NCBI RefSeq assembly: GCF_003474435.1
Contig: NZ_QRNF01000022.1
Span: 1-59,935 of the forward strand
From: Ruminococcus sp. AF46-10NS
GTDB taxonomy: Bacteria > Bacillota > Clostridia > Lachnospirales > Lachnospiraceae
DNA length: 59,935 nt
Reading direction: 5' to 3'
Made by a program: the position numbers and the translations under genes
Notes under the pieces: generated by a model
Told to the model about the DNA's origin: nothing
Seen by the model: the letters and a program-made list of their open reading frames with translations, nothing else
Database searches by the model: none
Shown here: piece after piece, positions 19,309 through 28,801 of the stretch
How positions within the stretch are numbered: position 1 is the first letter of the stretch
Layout of the letters: each line of letters begins with the position of its first letter

Positions 19309-20931
19309 TTACTCTTCAGATTCTCTTCTGCGGCTGATAAAGAATGCACCAGCTGCACCAACCATCACAACAACACCGATGATCGTAAATAGATATGTTC
19401 CCATGCCACCTGTGGATGGAAGTTCGCCAAGTTTAGTGTTCTCAAATCCATACGGATTACTTGCATGCTTTTCATCATTTACAAGCGTTACAATTCCCTC
19501 AGCTTCATTGTAGTCATAATGGGTAACACTTCCACCAATGGATACATCATATCCTGTAAATGTATCTCCGGTAAAATGAGCTGTGATCTTCACTTCAACA
19601 GGTGTAGATACTAACTTATATCCTGCAGGTGCTTTTGTCTCGATCAGATAATAAGTTACATCGCTGTCAAGTCCGTTGATCTCAAGTCTGCCATCTGCAT
19701 CCGTTGTAAATGTGTTTTTATTTCTTGCATCAGTAAACAGAGGGCCTGCTGCAGATCCGATGTGGAGCTGGAATTCAGCACCTTCCAGATACTCTGTACC
19801 TGTTGTTGTTTTTATTACTTCGCCTGTTGTCTCATCGTATGCAATTTCTCCATCCTGGTTGATCTTGATAAACTCACCTGTCTTACTTGGTGTACCTGTT
19901 ACTCTTTCACCAATAACATCTGTATCAATACCGAATGTATAATGTTTGGTCTCACTTGTCTTAGTCTGTACTTTATCATTTGTAGAATACTTAAGTTCTG
20001 CAGTATTGGTATTCAGATCAATATTAATCTGTGCATCGCTGGACACTTCTGCATGATAAGTAATAACAATTTTCTGTCCTCTATGAGCAAGGAGCCATGC
20101 ATCACCTAAATTTTCTACTGTAAAGCTTTTAGCTTCATTATTAATTGCTGTTGTAATGGCCGCTATTACAGCTGTTTCTAAGGTGGAATCTCCGCTGCCG
20201 CCCACTGTTGCTGTTATTCCATACTGATTGTTGTTTACAAAGCTCAGTCCATCCAGTGTATCTTTGATGGAATACTGGATTCCTGTTTTTCCGGTTTCAT
20301 AAGAAGGAATATCTGCTTCAATCGTAAATTTGATGATATCCCCGTACTGTGTGCCTTTAATGTCATTTCCTGCTACAACTGTTTCTGCAGTTTTCTTAAT
20401 ATCCGGTTCAGATTTCTTCATGTATACAACACTATTAACATCTGTCCATGTATCATGTGCAAAATCAAGAGTGCCATATTTTATAATTCCATCTGTATCC
20501 ATCTTTGCACTGATGATAGCTGGATTGTAAAGAGTAGTTTCTGAGCCAGTTACAATGATCATCCAGGTTCCCGGTGTCAGATCTGATGTTATATAATCAC
20601 CATTCGCCTCAGGTCCTGCGATTTCAAAATGCGTTGGAAGATCACCTATTCTATCTGTTGCCAGTGCAGCAACATTGGCTGCTGTAGGATTCAGCGAACC
20701 ATCTGCATTCATATCAATCGTGCCATCCAGTACTGGTGAATACGTTCCGTTAGCATTATAATCAATGATCTTATACGCTGTTACAGTAATGTTATTTTCT
20801 GGTGTAATTCCTTTAATAGTTGCATGGCTCGCAGCCATAGCCGCATTACTTGCAAATGCTGCTGTACACATCGACAGTATCATTACTGTCGCCACCAATA
20901 ATGCTTCAATCTTCCTAAACAAATTCTTCAT
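19309..20931 (-). CDS. Major pilin (isopeptide-forming fimbrial subunit, LPXTG)
   Basis: This 540-aa shaft pilin has a signal peptide ending at about AFA, Ig-like pilin domains, an E-box-like element (YYLIETKAPAGYKLV) near residue 450 and a full cell-wall sorting signal: LPSTG, a hydrophobic segment and RRRESEE. The pilin lysine motif is degenerate: VVYMKKSEPDIKK stands where VYPKN is usual, so the linking lysine is probably one of this pair. The ATG at 20931 follows an AGGAGC Shine-Dalgarno; nine upstream in-frame codons are left out. It sits between the tip adhesin and the sortases, the usual place of the backbone subunit. Confidence 0.92.
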   Translation of the reverse strand: MKNLFRKIEALLVATVMILSMCTAAFASNAAMAASHATIKGITPENNITVTAYKIIDYNANGTYSPVLDGTIDMNADGSLNPTAANVAALATDRIGDLPTHFEIAGPEANGDYITSDLTPGTWMIIVTGSETTLYNPAIISAKMDTDGIIKYGTLDFAHDTWTDVNSVVYMKKSEPDIKKTAETVVAGNDIKGTQYGDIIKFTIEADIPSYETGKTGIQYSIKDTLDGLSFVNNNQYGITATVGGSGDSTLETAVIAAITTAINNEAKSFTVENLGDAWLLAHRGQKIVITYHAEVSSDAQINIDLNTNTAELKYSTNDKVQTKTSETKHYTFGIDTDVIGERVTGTPSKTGEFIKINQDGEIAYDETTGEVIKTTTGTEYLEGAEFQLHIGSAAGPLFTDARNKNTFTTDADGRLEINGLDSDVTYYLIETKAPAGYKLVSTPVEVKITAHFTGDTFTGYDVSIGGSVTHYDYNEAEGIVTLVNDEKHASNPYGFENTKLGELPSTGGMGTYLFTIIGVVVMVGAAGAFFISRRRESEE

Positions 20932-21005
20932 ATGACTAGCTCCTTTCTTTTTCATCATTTTTTCTTTTCCATTCCCCTCATATTTCCATATTTACAATTA
21001 ATGGG

Positions 21006-24000
21006 TTACGATCTTTCTGCTTCTTCCTCCTTTCGTTTATTCGTTATAAACAACAGGAGTGCAGTTGCAAGAATCGCCACACCACTGATTGTAAACCCGT
21101 AGATTCCCGGTCCGCCGGAACTTGGCAATGAATAAAGTTTTGTATTTGAAATTATTTTTACTGCGTCGAATGCCAGATTTTCTCCGTCTCTCACAGTTAC
21201 CTCAATTCCATCACTCAGAAGTGAATATCCCTGAGGAGCCTTTGTTTCAATAATTGTATATGTTCCCGGCTCCAGCTCACTGAATTTTGCCTTACCTTCT
21301 GAATTTGTTGTTACTGTAATGACATTTCCATTTTTATCTGTTACATCCGCCCCATCCTTCTGAAGCTTAAATTCTGCTCCGGCAAGAAGAAGTTCAGAAT
21401 TTTCACTGTCAACCTTAATGATCATTATTGAACAGAATCTCTGATTTGTAACTGTAATATTTTTCTGCATTTTATTCTGTTCATCAACTGTCAGATTACT
21501 GTAGTCTACTTTATATTCAGCATCTCCGATCATTATTGTTGTATCAGCTCTTACATAGCCTGTATCTGTTTCATTTACCTTAATAGTAAAATCTGCATTC
21601 TCGTTGCCTGCTGCCGGTCGAAGCTCCTTCACCACATATTCAATTCTGGAATCCAGCTTATCAAACACTGCCTCATAATTATTATCAGTATTAAGTTCCA
21701 GATATTTACCTTCCACCGGTGTTAATGTCTCTACGCCATCATTGACTGTCTTCTGATACAGGCCTGCATAAACAGGAACCGTTCCGGCGATTTCAGAAGA
21801 TCCTGCCTTCCATACCTTATTCACCTTGATCTTGCTGTATGGAGTATTTGTAACAGTTACTGCTGCATCATAATACAGTTTGACAGTTCCTGCATTTCCA
21901 ACTACAGCCTCTTCATCCTGATGACCAGTCTCTCCTGCCCTTACTATATTCCTGGTCTCATATACAGGATTTTCATACTTTTCCTGATCCTCTGCACTAA
22001 GAACCTCTGTCACCCTGTAATAAGTGCCGGAAAGAATTCCTGTTATAACAACTGTAAAATCTTTTCTAATTCCGGAAACAACTCCATTCTCAATAGTTCC
22101 GCATACAATTGCAGTTGTTCCATTATTCGTAAGCTGGTTCTGGTCATTATAGTAATAATAATTTCCACTGCTATCTTTTAAATAATAATCTCCGGAATAA
22201 TTCTGAAGCTCCTGTTCGCTGGCTCCCAGTTTAATATTAAATGTAAAAGTATCTGAAGTTTCCACATCTGGATTCATCTTCTTGGTAATCTGAAGCTCCC
22301 GACTGTTTGCTGCTGAACAGTTATTGGTATAAACCACAACCGGTCTCATACTTACTTCTTTTTTATCAGTCTCAACGCTCTTGATTACTCCCTTTCCAGC
22401 CTCCTTATTATTTTCATCATACTCTGTATAACCTGTATCATTAATCGTGATCTGGCTGTATTCATCAGACTTTACTCCAATTTCTTTTACATAATATTTC
22501 CTGTTCGCCTGCAGATCTGTAAAAATTGCAGATTCATCTGGTTTCAGATAAAATACATTTTGATACTTCTTTCCGTTGATGATCTCACCAGTACCATCTT
22601 CACCATTATAAAAAGTAATTGCTTTATCTTTTACCGGCTTGCCGGCATTTCCATAATATGCAGAACTGTTTAAAAGCTCATATTCTGTATCTGAATATGT
22701 TTCATTTTTCTGTGCGCCTGTACTTAATGCTTTCTGTGCATATAACTGGAATGCAAATTTTACATTACTGTATTTTTCCTTGTCAGTATTGCTGAGCTCT
22801 TTTCTTACTTCAACCTGACCGTTTGGAATAACCTGAATATTGAACTTCACATGAAGGTTGGAAGCACCTGCGCCTCGTTCCATGTAAAACATCTTAAATG
22901 TATGGGTCGTATAATCCTTAAATGTATTTCCTGTGAAATAATTTCCAACCTTGCTATCATCCCAACCTGTTCCATCCGGAAATACTCCTACTGTCTGGAA
23001 TATTGCTTTCAGTGTAGTGCTGGATTCCACCGGGTCATTACCTGTCTGGCAATCCTTCCAGCTTACAACGCCTGTATTGAAGTTGATCTTACCGGAATGT
23101 GCATCATGTACACCTCCAATATCAAGAACCAGCACACCATCAATATAGATCCACATGTCATCATCGCCGTTGAATTCATAGATCATATCCTGCTTGGTTG
23201 AACCATCGGGAAGTGTTGCTTTTCCATTCTTTGGCTGCAGGAAATTAGCTCCCATATACATGCTGAAATAATAATCGTTTGTTCCCTGAGTCAGATAAAG
23301 TTCTCTGCCTTTTTCCGGATCAGTATCAGCTAACTTCTTTCCATCTTCGTCATATAGATTCGCATTTGTTGAAAATTTTCCATTTGCGATTTCATTATAT
23401 GGCATGAAATTTCCACGTTTATAAAAATATCTGTCTTCATTTTTCGGCGTTCCGATCACATCATAAACTGTAAAATTCGAATTATCAGCTCCCAGATAAG
23501 CATAATTCTTAAAACTGCTGTACTCGTAATATCCTGTTGAATCATAAACTGATTGTAAAAATAAATGATTCACTTCTTTTCCATTGAACAACGACTCCAG
23601 ATTTGTCCCTGAATTTGATGCAATTGGATATCCATTATTTCCCAAAAGAGTCCTTAACAGATTCTTTTTGATACTTCCATTACCATAAGAACCTCCAATA
23701 TCAATTCTGGAATTACTATCTGGACCAATGGCAACATTATTTCCATCCAGGTTTTTCATTGTCATTATGATTCCATCACTGGTATGATTCACAGTTCCAA
23801 CAGTTTCCGGATTCTTTGCATAAACAAAATATACGGTACCACTGACATTGTTCCAACTGTTACCTGAGTCAGCACTGCTATACTGATTTTTTTGCTCTGA
23901 ATAACGGAGCCTTTTAATTTCAGTTCCTGTATCTTTCGCTGTTGAACTTACTTTTGCTTTATAAAAAGAATAATTTCCAACATTTTGAATCTTTCCTGCA

Positions 24001-26045
24001 ATATTGCTTACGCTATACTCAGTTCCGCTGTTCAAAGATACTGAACTATTTTGTCCAATTTCGTTTCCGGCAGTATCTACTACCCGTATACTTAATTTAC
24101 TATTAGTATTGGTCCACGTGATCGTAAATACTGAAAAGCTTTCCGTCTCAAACTCTGCCTTCTGGATTTCACCTTTCGCACTGGTTTCCACGCTGGCTGT
24201 TCCGTCCTGGGTCATATCTACAACAGACTGCACATTGCCATCCTCATCTTCAACCAGATGCATTACTGCAATATCAAATGTCTTCTGCGCTGCATTCTCA
24301 TTTTCACCACTCTGGAAAAGCTGATCATTCTCTGCATTGTCTGAACCATCAAGACTGAATGTTTCCGCGCCTGCTGTTTCCCTGATTTCTTCCGGAGCTT
24401 CTGATTTCTGATACTCCATGGAAATCTTAACTTTTCCAGCTTCCGGATTAATCTTTTCACCATCGCTGCCTGCAAAATAAATATCATAAGCCAGAAAACC
24501 TTCAATGGAATAATTTTCGTTCTTCGCCTTATTCTCAAGCTGTGATGCTACTTCTGAATATTGAGCAGTTTCTTTTTCCACCGGAGTTACAATGAATTCC
24601 GCATCTTTCGGGATAACTCCGCTCTCAGCAGTTGCTGTTACAATTACATTATCTATGGTTTTGGTATAAGTAACCGGCTCTTCCAGTTCCATGTCTGTGA
24701 CTTCTTCCTCCGCTGGTTCTTCCTCCTCCTTTTCAATCAACTGAGCCATATCGCTTCTTATGTAGAGTTCTGCTTCATTCCAGGACACCTTGTACCATGT
24801 TATTCCGTCTTCTGCTGATACTGTTTCCAGAAGCGGAAGTCTTGTCCCTGAATTTACGGTATCAATTACTTCCGCTTCTTCAGATGGACTTACATGAAGA
24901 TTTACATCATCTGCAATAACTTCGATATAACTTATCTCTGTTTCTGCATCCTGATCTTCCTCCGCCTCAGAATCATCTTTCTCTGCATTCTCAGAATCCT
25001 GTGGATTTTCTCCATCTGCTTCATCAGCATTCTTCTCCGGATCCGCTTCCGGGTTACCGTCGGGATTCTCTGGCTGATTCTCATCTCCCTGTCCGTCCGA
25101 ATTTTCTGCTGGCTGCTCTTCCTCCTGTCCATCCTGATTCTCTGCTGCCTTTTCCTCTACCTGTCCATCTGGATTCTCTGCTGTCTTTTCCTCTGCCTGC
25201 ACATCCGGATTCTCCACTGGCTGTTCTGGCACCGGTACTTCTGTCTCACTGTCTGTAAAATCCGCTTCCTCACTGTTTCCTTCAGTCTGTCCAACATCTC
25301 CTGCCTCTTCATTGACTTCCGGCTCAGCACTGACTTCTGCAGAGTCCCACATCACCGCAAACACTGCATTATTACCAGTTTCCACCTGCACGGTCTCAAG
25401 CTGTCTGTAATCATTTACATTCAGGACTTTCAGTTCTCCACCCGCCTGCAGTTCATACACATCCGTATCACCAGTACTGCCGTTATAACGAAGTTTCTGA
25501 ACCGTTACATTGGTGTTAGCCATATCATTAAGTTCCGGTGCTGTCAGTGTCTTACTTTCAATTGTTATCTTTACTCTGCCGTTTGGATCAACTCTGTTTC
25601 CTCCGGCATCCACAAAATACACATCATATGCCAAAAAACCTCTCAGGCTGCTGCCTTTGTTTTCAGCTATCCATGTAAGCTTCTGAGATACTGTATCATA
25701 AGATACGGATGAATTGCCGCTTACAGTATCTACTCTAAAAGATGCGTTCTGTGGAATCGCTCCTTCGTCCTGCGCTTCTGCAGTCACCCTGACTGCATCG
25801 TTTTCATATGTAAGCATTGATTGCTGTACCTGCTGTTCCTGGTCTGCACTGTCTGAATCTGATATGACTTCTTCGGCGGTCCAAACGGAATCCTCTGTGC
25901 CATCCGTAAACAACTCTTCCGTCCCATCTCCAAATATTTCATCCGCGGAGATCGTGTATGCACTTGGCATACAGGACATCGTCAACGCCAAAGCCACCGT
26001 GAATGCCAGGATTTTTTTGATATTAACATTTTTCAATTTCTTCAT
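21006..26045 (-). CDS. Large pilus tip adhesin with SH3b, fibro-slime/PA14-like and Cna-B domains
   Basis: A 1679-aa surface protein. Order: signal peptide (about 1-34); a domain with FLAYDVYF (about 65-215); an acidic Pro/Glu/Asp linker with NPDGQ-type repeats (about 235-365); an SH3b-like domain (about 370-435, VNLHVSP..., WYKVSW); a second copy of the first domain (FLAYDIYF, about 450-590); a fibro-slime/PA14-like lectin domain (FNGDDDMWIYIDGVLVLDIG, about 860-1090); several Cna-B domains; and LPSSG with a membrane segment and basic tail. The ATG at 26045 has an AAAGG Shine-Dalgarno and gives a standard signal peptide. First gene of the pilus operon and by size and domains its tip adhesin; the ligand is unknown. 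Confidence 0.9.
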   Translation of the reverse strand: MKKLKNVNIKKILAFTVALALTMSCMPSAYTISADEIFGDGTEELFTDGTEDSVWTAEEVISDSDSADQEQQVQQSMLTYENDAVRVTAEAQDEGAIPQNASFRVDTVSGNSSVSYDTVSQKLTWIAENKGSSLRGFLAYDVYFVDAGGNRVDPNGRVKITIESKTLTAPELNDMANTNVTVQKLRYNGSTGDTDVYELQAGGELKVLNVNDYRQLETVQVETGNNAVFAVMWDSAEVSAEPEVNEEAGDVGQTEGNSEEADFTDSETEVPVPEQPVENPDVQAEEKTAENPDGQVEEKAAENQDGQEEEQPAENSDGQGDENQPENPDGNPEADPEKNADEADGENPQDSENAEKDDSEAEEDQDAETEISYIEVIADDVNLHVSPSEEAEVIDTVNSGTRLPLLETVSAEDGITWYKVSWNEAELYIRSDMAQLIEKEEEEPAEEEVTDMELEEPVTYTKTIDNVIVTATAESGVIPKDAEFIVTPVEKETAQYSEVASQLENKAKNENYSIEGFLAYDIYFAGSDGEKINPEAGKVKISMEYQKSEAPEEIRETAGAETFSLDGSDNAENDQLFQSGENENAAQKTFDIAVMHLVEDEDGNVQSVVDMTQDGTASVETSAKGEIQKAEFETESFSVFTITWTNTNSKLSIRVVDTAGNEIGQNSSVSLNSGTEYSVSNIAGKIQNVGNYSFYKAKVSSTAKDTGTEIKRLRYSEQKNQYSSADSGNSWNNVSGTVYFVYAKNPETVGTVNHTSDGIIMTMKNLDGNNVAIGPDSNSRIDIGGSYGNGSIKKNLLRTLLGNNGYPIASNSGTNLESLFNGKEVNHLFLQSVYDSTGYYEYSSFKNYAYLGADNSNFTVYDVIGTPKNEDRYFYKRGNFMPYNEIANGKFSTNANLYDEDGKKLADTDPEKGRELYLTQGTNDYYFSMYMGANFLQPKNGKATLPDGSTKQDMIYEFNGDDDMWIYIDGVLVLDIGGVHDAHSGKINFNTGVVSWKDCQTGNDPVESSTTLKAIFQTVGVFPDGTGWDDSKVGNYFTGNTFKDYTTHTFKMFYMERGAGASNLHVKFNIQVIPNGQVEVRKELSNTDKEKYSNVKFAFQLYAQKALSTGAQKNETYSDTEYELLNSSAYYGNAGKPVKDKAITFYNGEDGTGEIINGKKYQNVFYLKPDESAIFTDLQANRKYYVKEIGVKSDEYSQITINDTGYTEYDENNKEAGKGVIKSVETDKKEVSMRPVVVYTNNCSAANSRELQITKKMNPDVETSDTFTFNIKLGASEQELQNYSGDYYLKDSSGNYYYYNDQNQLTNNGTTAIVCGTIENGVVSGIRKDFTVVITGILSGTYYRVTEVLSAEDQEKYENPVYETRNIVRAGETGHQDEEAVVGNAGTVKLYYDAAVTVTNTPYSKIKVNKVWKAGSSEIAGTVPVYAGLYQKTVNDGVETLTPVEGKYLELNTDNNYEAVFDKLDSRIEYVVKELRPAAGNENADFTIKVNETDTGYVRADTTIMIGDAEYKVDYSNLTVDEQNKMQKNITVTNQRFCSIMIIKVDSENSELLLAGAEFKLQKDGADVTDKNGNVITVTTNSEGKAKFSELEPGTYTIIETKAPQGYSLLSDGIEVTVRDGENLAFDAVKIISNTKLYSLPSSGGPGIYGFTISGVAILATALLLFITNKRKEEEAERS

Positions 26046-26201
26046 ACCTTTCCCGCTTTCCTGTGTGTGCATTAACGTGTACTATATTTTTTATTACCTT
26101 CCTTTCGTTTTTATTCCTTTCTTTTTTAAGAACTTCAGGTTTTTGTTCCGCACTGAAAATTTTTCTCGAACAGCCTTTTTGACCCTAACATCATTATTTC
26201 T

Positions 26202-26245
26202 GAGTATCAAAATAGCTGTCAGTATTGACAGCTATTTTGATACTC
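26202..26245. repeat. 20-bp perfect inverted repeat upstream of the pilus operon
   Basis: The arms 26202-26221 and 26226-26245 are exact reverse complements separated by GTAT. The inner part (AAAATAGCTGTCA and complement) has the A-stem-T layout of a bidirectional terminator, but the outer arm extends beyond the T-run. On the minus strand a CTGACA/AATAAT pair at 18-bp spacing overlaps the repeat, so it may instead be an operator in the pilus promoter. The rest of 26046-26361 shows only a weak 8-bp dyad (26263-26312). Confidence 0.7.
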
Positions 26246-26361
26246 GTCCGATATATAACCAAAACACTTCTTTTTAAGCCCTTTATATGTTTTCAGTACT
26301 TTTCGAAGTGTTCTCATTAAATATCCGACTCTTTATGAAATTTATTATATAATGCAGAATA

Positions 26362-26612
26362 TCAGCCCTCACCTGCCAGCATTGCAATGGAAAACTCCAT
26401 TGTTGACAGTTCATTTGTTACTTTCCCCTTTGTCTGAGGATTATGTATGGACACCCAACTCCTGCTAAAAGATAACCCCCCTCCGTGATACGCCTGTACA
26501 TATCCGGATTGCTCTTGCGTATGCAGGCTTCCAGGAGCCCACGCAGAAGTCCGTGATGTTCTATAAAAGGCTCGATAAAATTATCCTTTTCAGCCAGATT
26601 CCATCCTTTCAT
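26362..26612 (-). CDS. Small protein of unknown function (frame broken by one missing base)
   Basis: I do not recognise this protein. The open frame from 26612 reads MKGWNLAEKDNFIEPFIEHH and continues to EGGYLLAGV, then ends soon after. Adding one base near 26457-26458 continues it as WVSIHNPQTKGKVTNELSTM and on to a stop at 26362, giving about 83 aa with a natural amphipathic composition. The continuation looks more protein-like than the uncorrected tail (CPYIILRQRGK). The start has only a weak Shine-Dalgarno. It lies between the murA terminator and the pilus operon. Homologue search would be decisive; the reconstruction is an inference. Confidence 0.45.
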
Positions 26613-26694
26613 CAACTATAACTCTTATTTTAAGTATAACTGAAATTGTCCAAAAATGAAAACTCTTTGTTAAATCTTGCCAGGAAACAATCAA

Positions 26695-26730
26695 ACAAAA
26701 GAGCTCTCAGACCACAGGTCCAAAAGCTCT
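26695..26730 (-). terminator. Terminator after murA
   Basis: Outer AGAGCT/AGCTCT and inner GGACC/GGTC pairs with a small internal loop are followed by TTTTGTTTG on the minus strand, about 30 bp after the murA stop. Confidence 0.7.
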
Positions 26731-26758
26731 CTTCTCAATATTCACATATTCAGTTCAA

Positions 26759-28051
26759 TCATCCAACACGAAGACGGAATTTCTGAATTTCCTTCTCACT
26801 GGAAACTCTCTCGATCTCAGCCCCAAGACTTCTCAGTTTATCCTCGAAATTCTCATATCCACGCTGAATATAAACAATATCATCAACAATCGTTATACCC
26901 TCAGCAGCCAGGCCTGCAATAACAAGTGCAGCACCAGCGCGAAGATCCGGAGCACTTACACGCGCACCAGTAAGCTTCTTCACCCCATCAATGATAGCAG
27001 AGTTGCCCTCCACCTTAATGTTCGCACCCATACGTGAAAGCTCATCTGCATATTTGAAACGGTTCTCAAAAATACTCTCTGTAACAATACTTGTACCCTC
27101 AGCAAGTGCAAGAGTAACTGCGATCTGTGGCTGCATATCTGTAGGATATCCTGGATATGGCAAAGTCTTTACATGAGTGCGGTGAAGTGTATGCGGTGCA
27201 CGCACGCGAACTGCATCATCAAACTCCTCAACCTCGCATCCGATTTCCTCAAGCTTCGCTGTTGTAGCCTCAAGATGCTTCGGAATGACATTACGAACTG
27301 TAATATCGCCACCTGTTGCTGCTGCTGCAAACATAAAAGTTCCAGCCTCGATCTGATCCGGAATAATAGAATACTCTGTACGATGAAGAGTCTCAACACC
27401 ACGGATACGGATCACATCAGTACCTGCTCCCTTGATATTAGCTCCCATACTGTTCAGGAAATTGGCAACATCAACAACATGCGGCTCTCTCGCAGCATTC
27501 TCTATAATTGTACGGCCTGCTGCCATGGAAGCTGCCATCATGATATTGATAGTCGCACCAACAGAAACCACATCAAGGAAAATATGGCTTCCGTGAAGAT
27601 TCTCAGCTTTGGCAACGATAGCACCATGACAGATATCCACATCAGCGCCAAGAGCGCGGAATCCTTTCAGATGCTGGTCGATCGGTCTACTGCCGATATT
27701 ACATCCGCCCGGAAGCGGAACTTCTGCATGTTTATATTTTCCGAGCAATGCGCCCAGAAGATAATAAGATGCTCTGATCTTCTTGATAAATTCATAATCT
27801 ACACTGAGATTGCCGATGGTAGAACCGTTGATCTTTACAGTAGATTTATCTACACGTTCAACCTGGGCACCGATCTCAGAGATTGCCTCAAGGAGAACAT
27901 TGATATCTCTTACATCCGGCAGATTCTCAATTAATATAGTTTCATCAGTCATAATGGCTGCTGATAATATTGCAAGAGCAGCATTCTTCGCGCCCGCAAT
28001 ATCCACTTCTCCAACAAGAGGATTACCGCCTTTAATCACATACTGTTCCAT
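26759..28051 (-). CDS. murA: UDP-N-acetylglucosamine 1-carboxyvinyltransferase
   Basis: MurA (430 aa) performs the first committed step of peptidoglycan synthesis, adding enolpyruvate from PEP to UDP-GlcNAc. The catalytic cysteine loop PLPGGCNIGSRPID (Cys at about residue 117) is intact, so fosfomycin sensitivity at this site is expected. The N-terminal GGNPLVGEVDIAGAKNAALA and the PTDMQPQ motif also match. Firmicutes often carry two copies (MurA and MurZ); which one this is cannot be told here. It has its own promoter and terminator. Confidence 0.96.
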   Translation of the reverse strand: MEQYVIKGGNPLVGEVDIAGAKNAALAILSAAIMTDETILIENLPDVRDINVLLEAISEIGAQVERVDKSTVKINGSTIGNLSVDYEFIKKIRASYYLLGALLGKYKHAEVPLPGGCNIGSRPIDQHLKGFRALGADVDICHGAIVAKAENLHGSHIFLDVVSVGATINIMMAASMAAGRTIIENAAREPHVVDVANFLNSMGANIKGAGTDVIRIRGVETLHRTEYSIIPDQIEAGTFMFAAAATGGDITVRNVIPKHLEATTAKLEEIGCEVEEFDDAVRVRAPHTLHRTHVKTLPYPGYPTDMQPQIAVTLALAEGTSIVTESIFENRFKYADELSRMGANIKVEGNSAIIDGVKKLTGARVSAPDLRAGAALVIAGLAAEGITIVDDIVYIQRGYENFEDKLRSLGAEIERVSSEKEIQKFRLRVG

Positions 28052-28207
28052 AACACACCTCTATTATTTACTCCTCTATGAGCAGAAAATTACTGCTGTT
28101 CACTCTGTGATCAACACTGATTTTTTTCCGCAACTTATAGTTATTTTCATCACTTAGTATAAATGGAAACATCTGTTCCCGAAACCCGTTTTTTAGGTCA
28201 GTTGTAT

Positions 28208-28235
28208 ATTATAACACATATTTCACATTTGTAAA
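28208..28235 (-). promoter_or_regulatory. murA promoter
   Basis: TATAAT (28208-28213) with the TGT extension and a TTTACA -35 at 16-bp spacing lie on the minus strand. The resulting leader of about 150 nt before the murA ATG is unusually long and contains a small GGGTTTC/GGAAAC-type hairpin. Confidence 0.65.
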
Positions 28236-28742
28236 CTACTTCTCTCCCCGTTTCAGTGCCTGAAGAACCAGCTTAAGGCTTCCTTCCAGATCTTTATCTT
28301 CTTCGTCAACGATGATATCCGCATACTTTTCGTATAATGATACCCGTTCTTCATACAGACTTTCAAGCGTCTGGCCTTCTTTCAGAAGAACTCCACGTCC
28401 TTTAAGATCTCCAAGACGTTTCGCCAGAAGTTTCAGTGAGATCTTGAGATAAACAACAACACCTTCTGATTTCAGATGCTGCATTGCCTCGTCACAGTAC
28501 ACCACACTTCCACCTGTGGCAATTACTGTATTCTCAACCTGAATGGACGCATTCACACGGTTCTCAACCGCCTTGAATCCCTCCGGTCCATCCTGTTCAA
28601 TGATCTCGCTTAATGTTCTATTCTCTTCCCTCTGGATGATCAGATCAGAATCAATAAACTGGTATCCCAGTACCTTGGCAAGCACAACGCCGATGCTGCT
28701 TTTTCCAGCACCAGGCATTCCTATCAGTGTAATATTATTCAT
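28236..28742 (-). CDS. aroK: Shikimate kinase
   Basis: A 168-aa P-loop kinase that phosphorylates shikimate at the 3-OH in chorismate and aromatic amino acid synthesis. The Walker A motif GMPGAGKSS is at residues 8-16, a shikimate-binding acidic pair lies in FIDSDLIIQ, the GGSVVY motif contacts shikimate, and the lid contains LAKRLGDLKGRGVLL. The ATG at 28742 is chosen because AAAGGA lies 6 nt upstream; five upstream codons are omitted. It follows the flavin reductase gene after 59 bp. No other aro gene is nearby. Confidence 0.93.
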   Translation of the reverse strand: MNNITLIGMPGAGKSSIGVVLAKVLGYQFIDSDLIIQREENRTLSEIIEQDGPEGFKAVENRVNASIQVENTVIATGGSVVYCDEAMQHLKSEGVVVYLKISLKLLAKRLGDLKGRGVLLKEGQTLESLYEERVSLYEKYADIIVDEEDKDLEGSLKLVLQALKRGEK

Positions 28743-28801
28743 ACTGTGTCCTTTCATTTTAGCATAACCGCATTCAGATCTCCGCGATCATCACTTTAGT
28801 A

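Noticed and set aside
24894..25712. 272-codon plus-strand frame with many hydrophobic residues within the tip adhesin
   Set aside because: It is the complement of the acidic linker: Glu/Asp codons read backward give Phe/Leu/Ile runs. Not a membrane protein gene.
26202..26245. Invertible promoter (phase-variation switch) for pilus genes
   Set aside because: The two arms are only 4 bp apart, so there is no segment to invert, and no recombinase gene is in the window.
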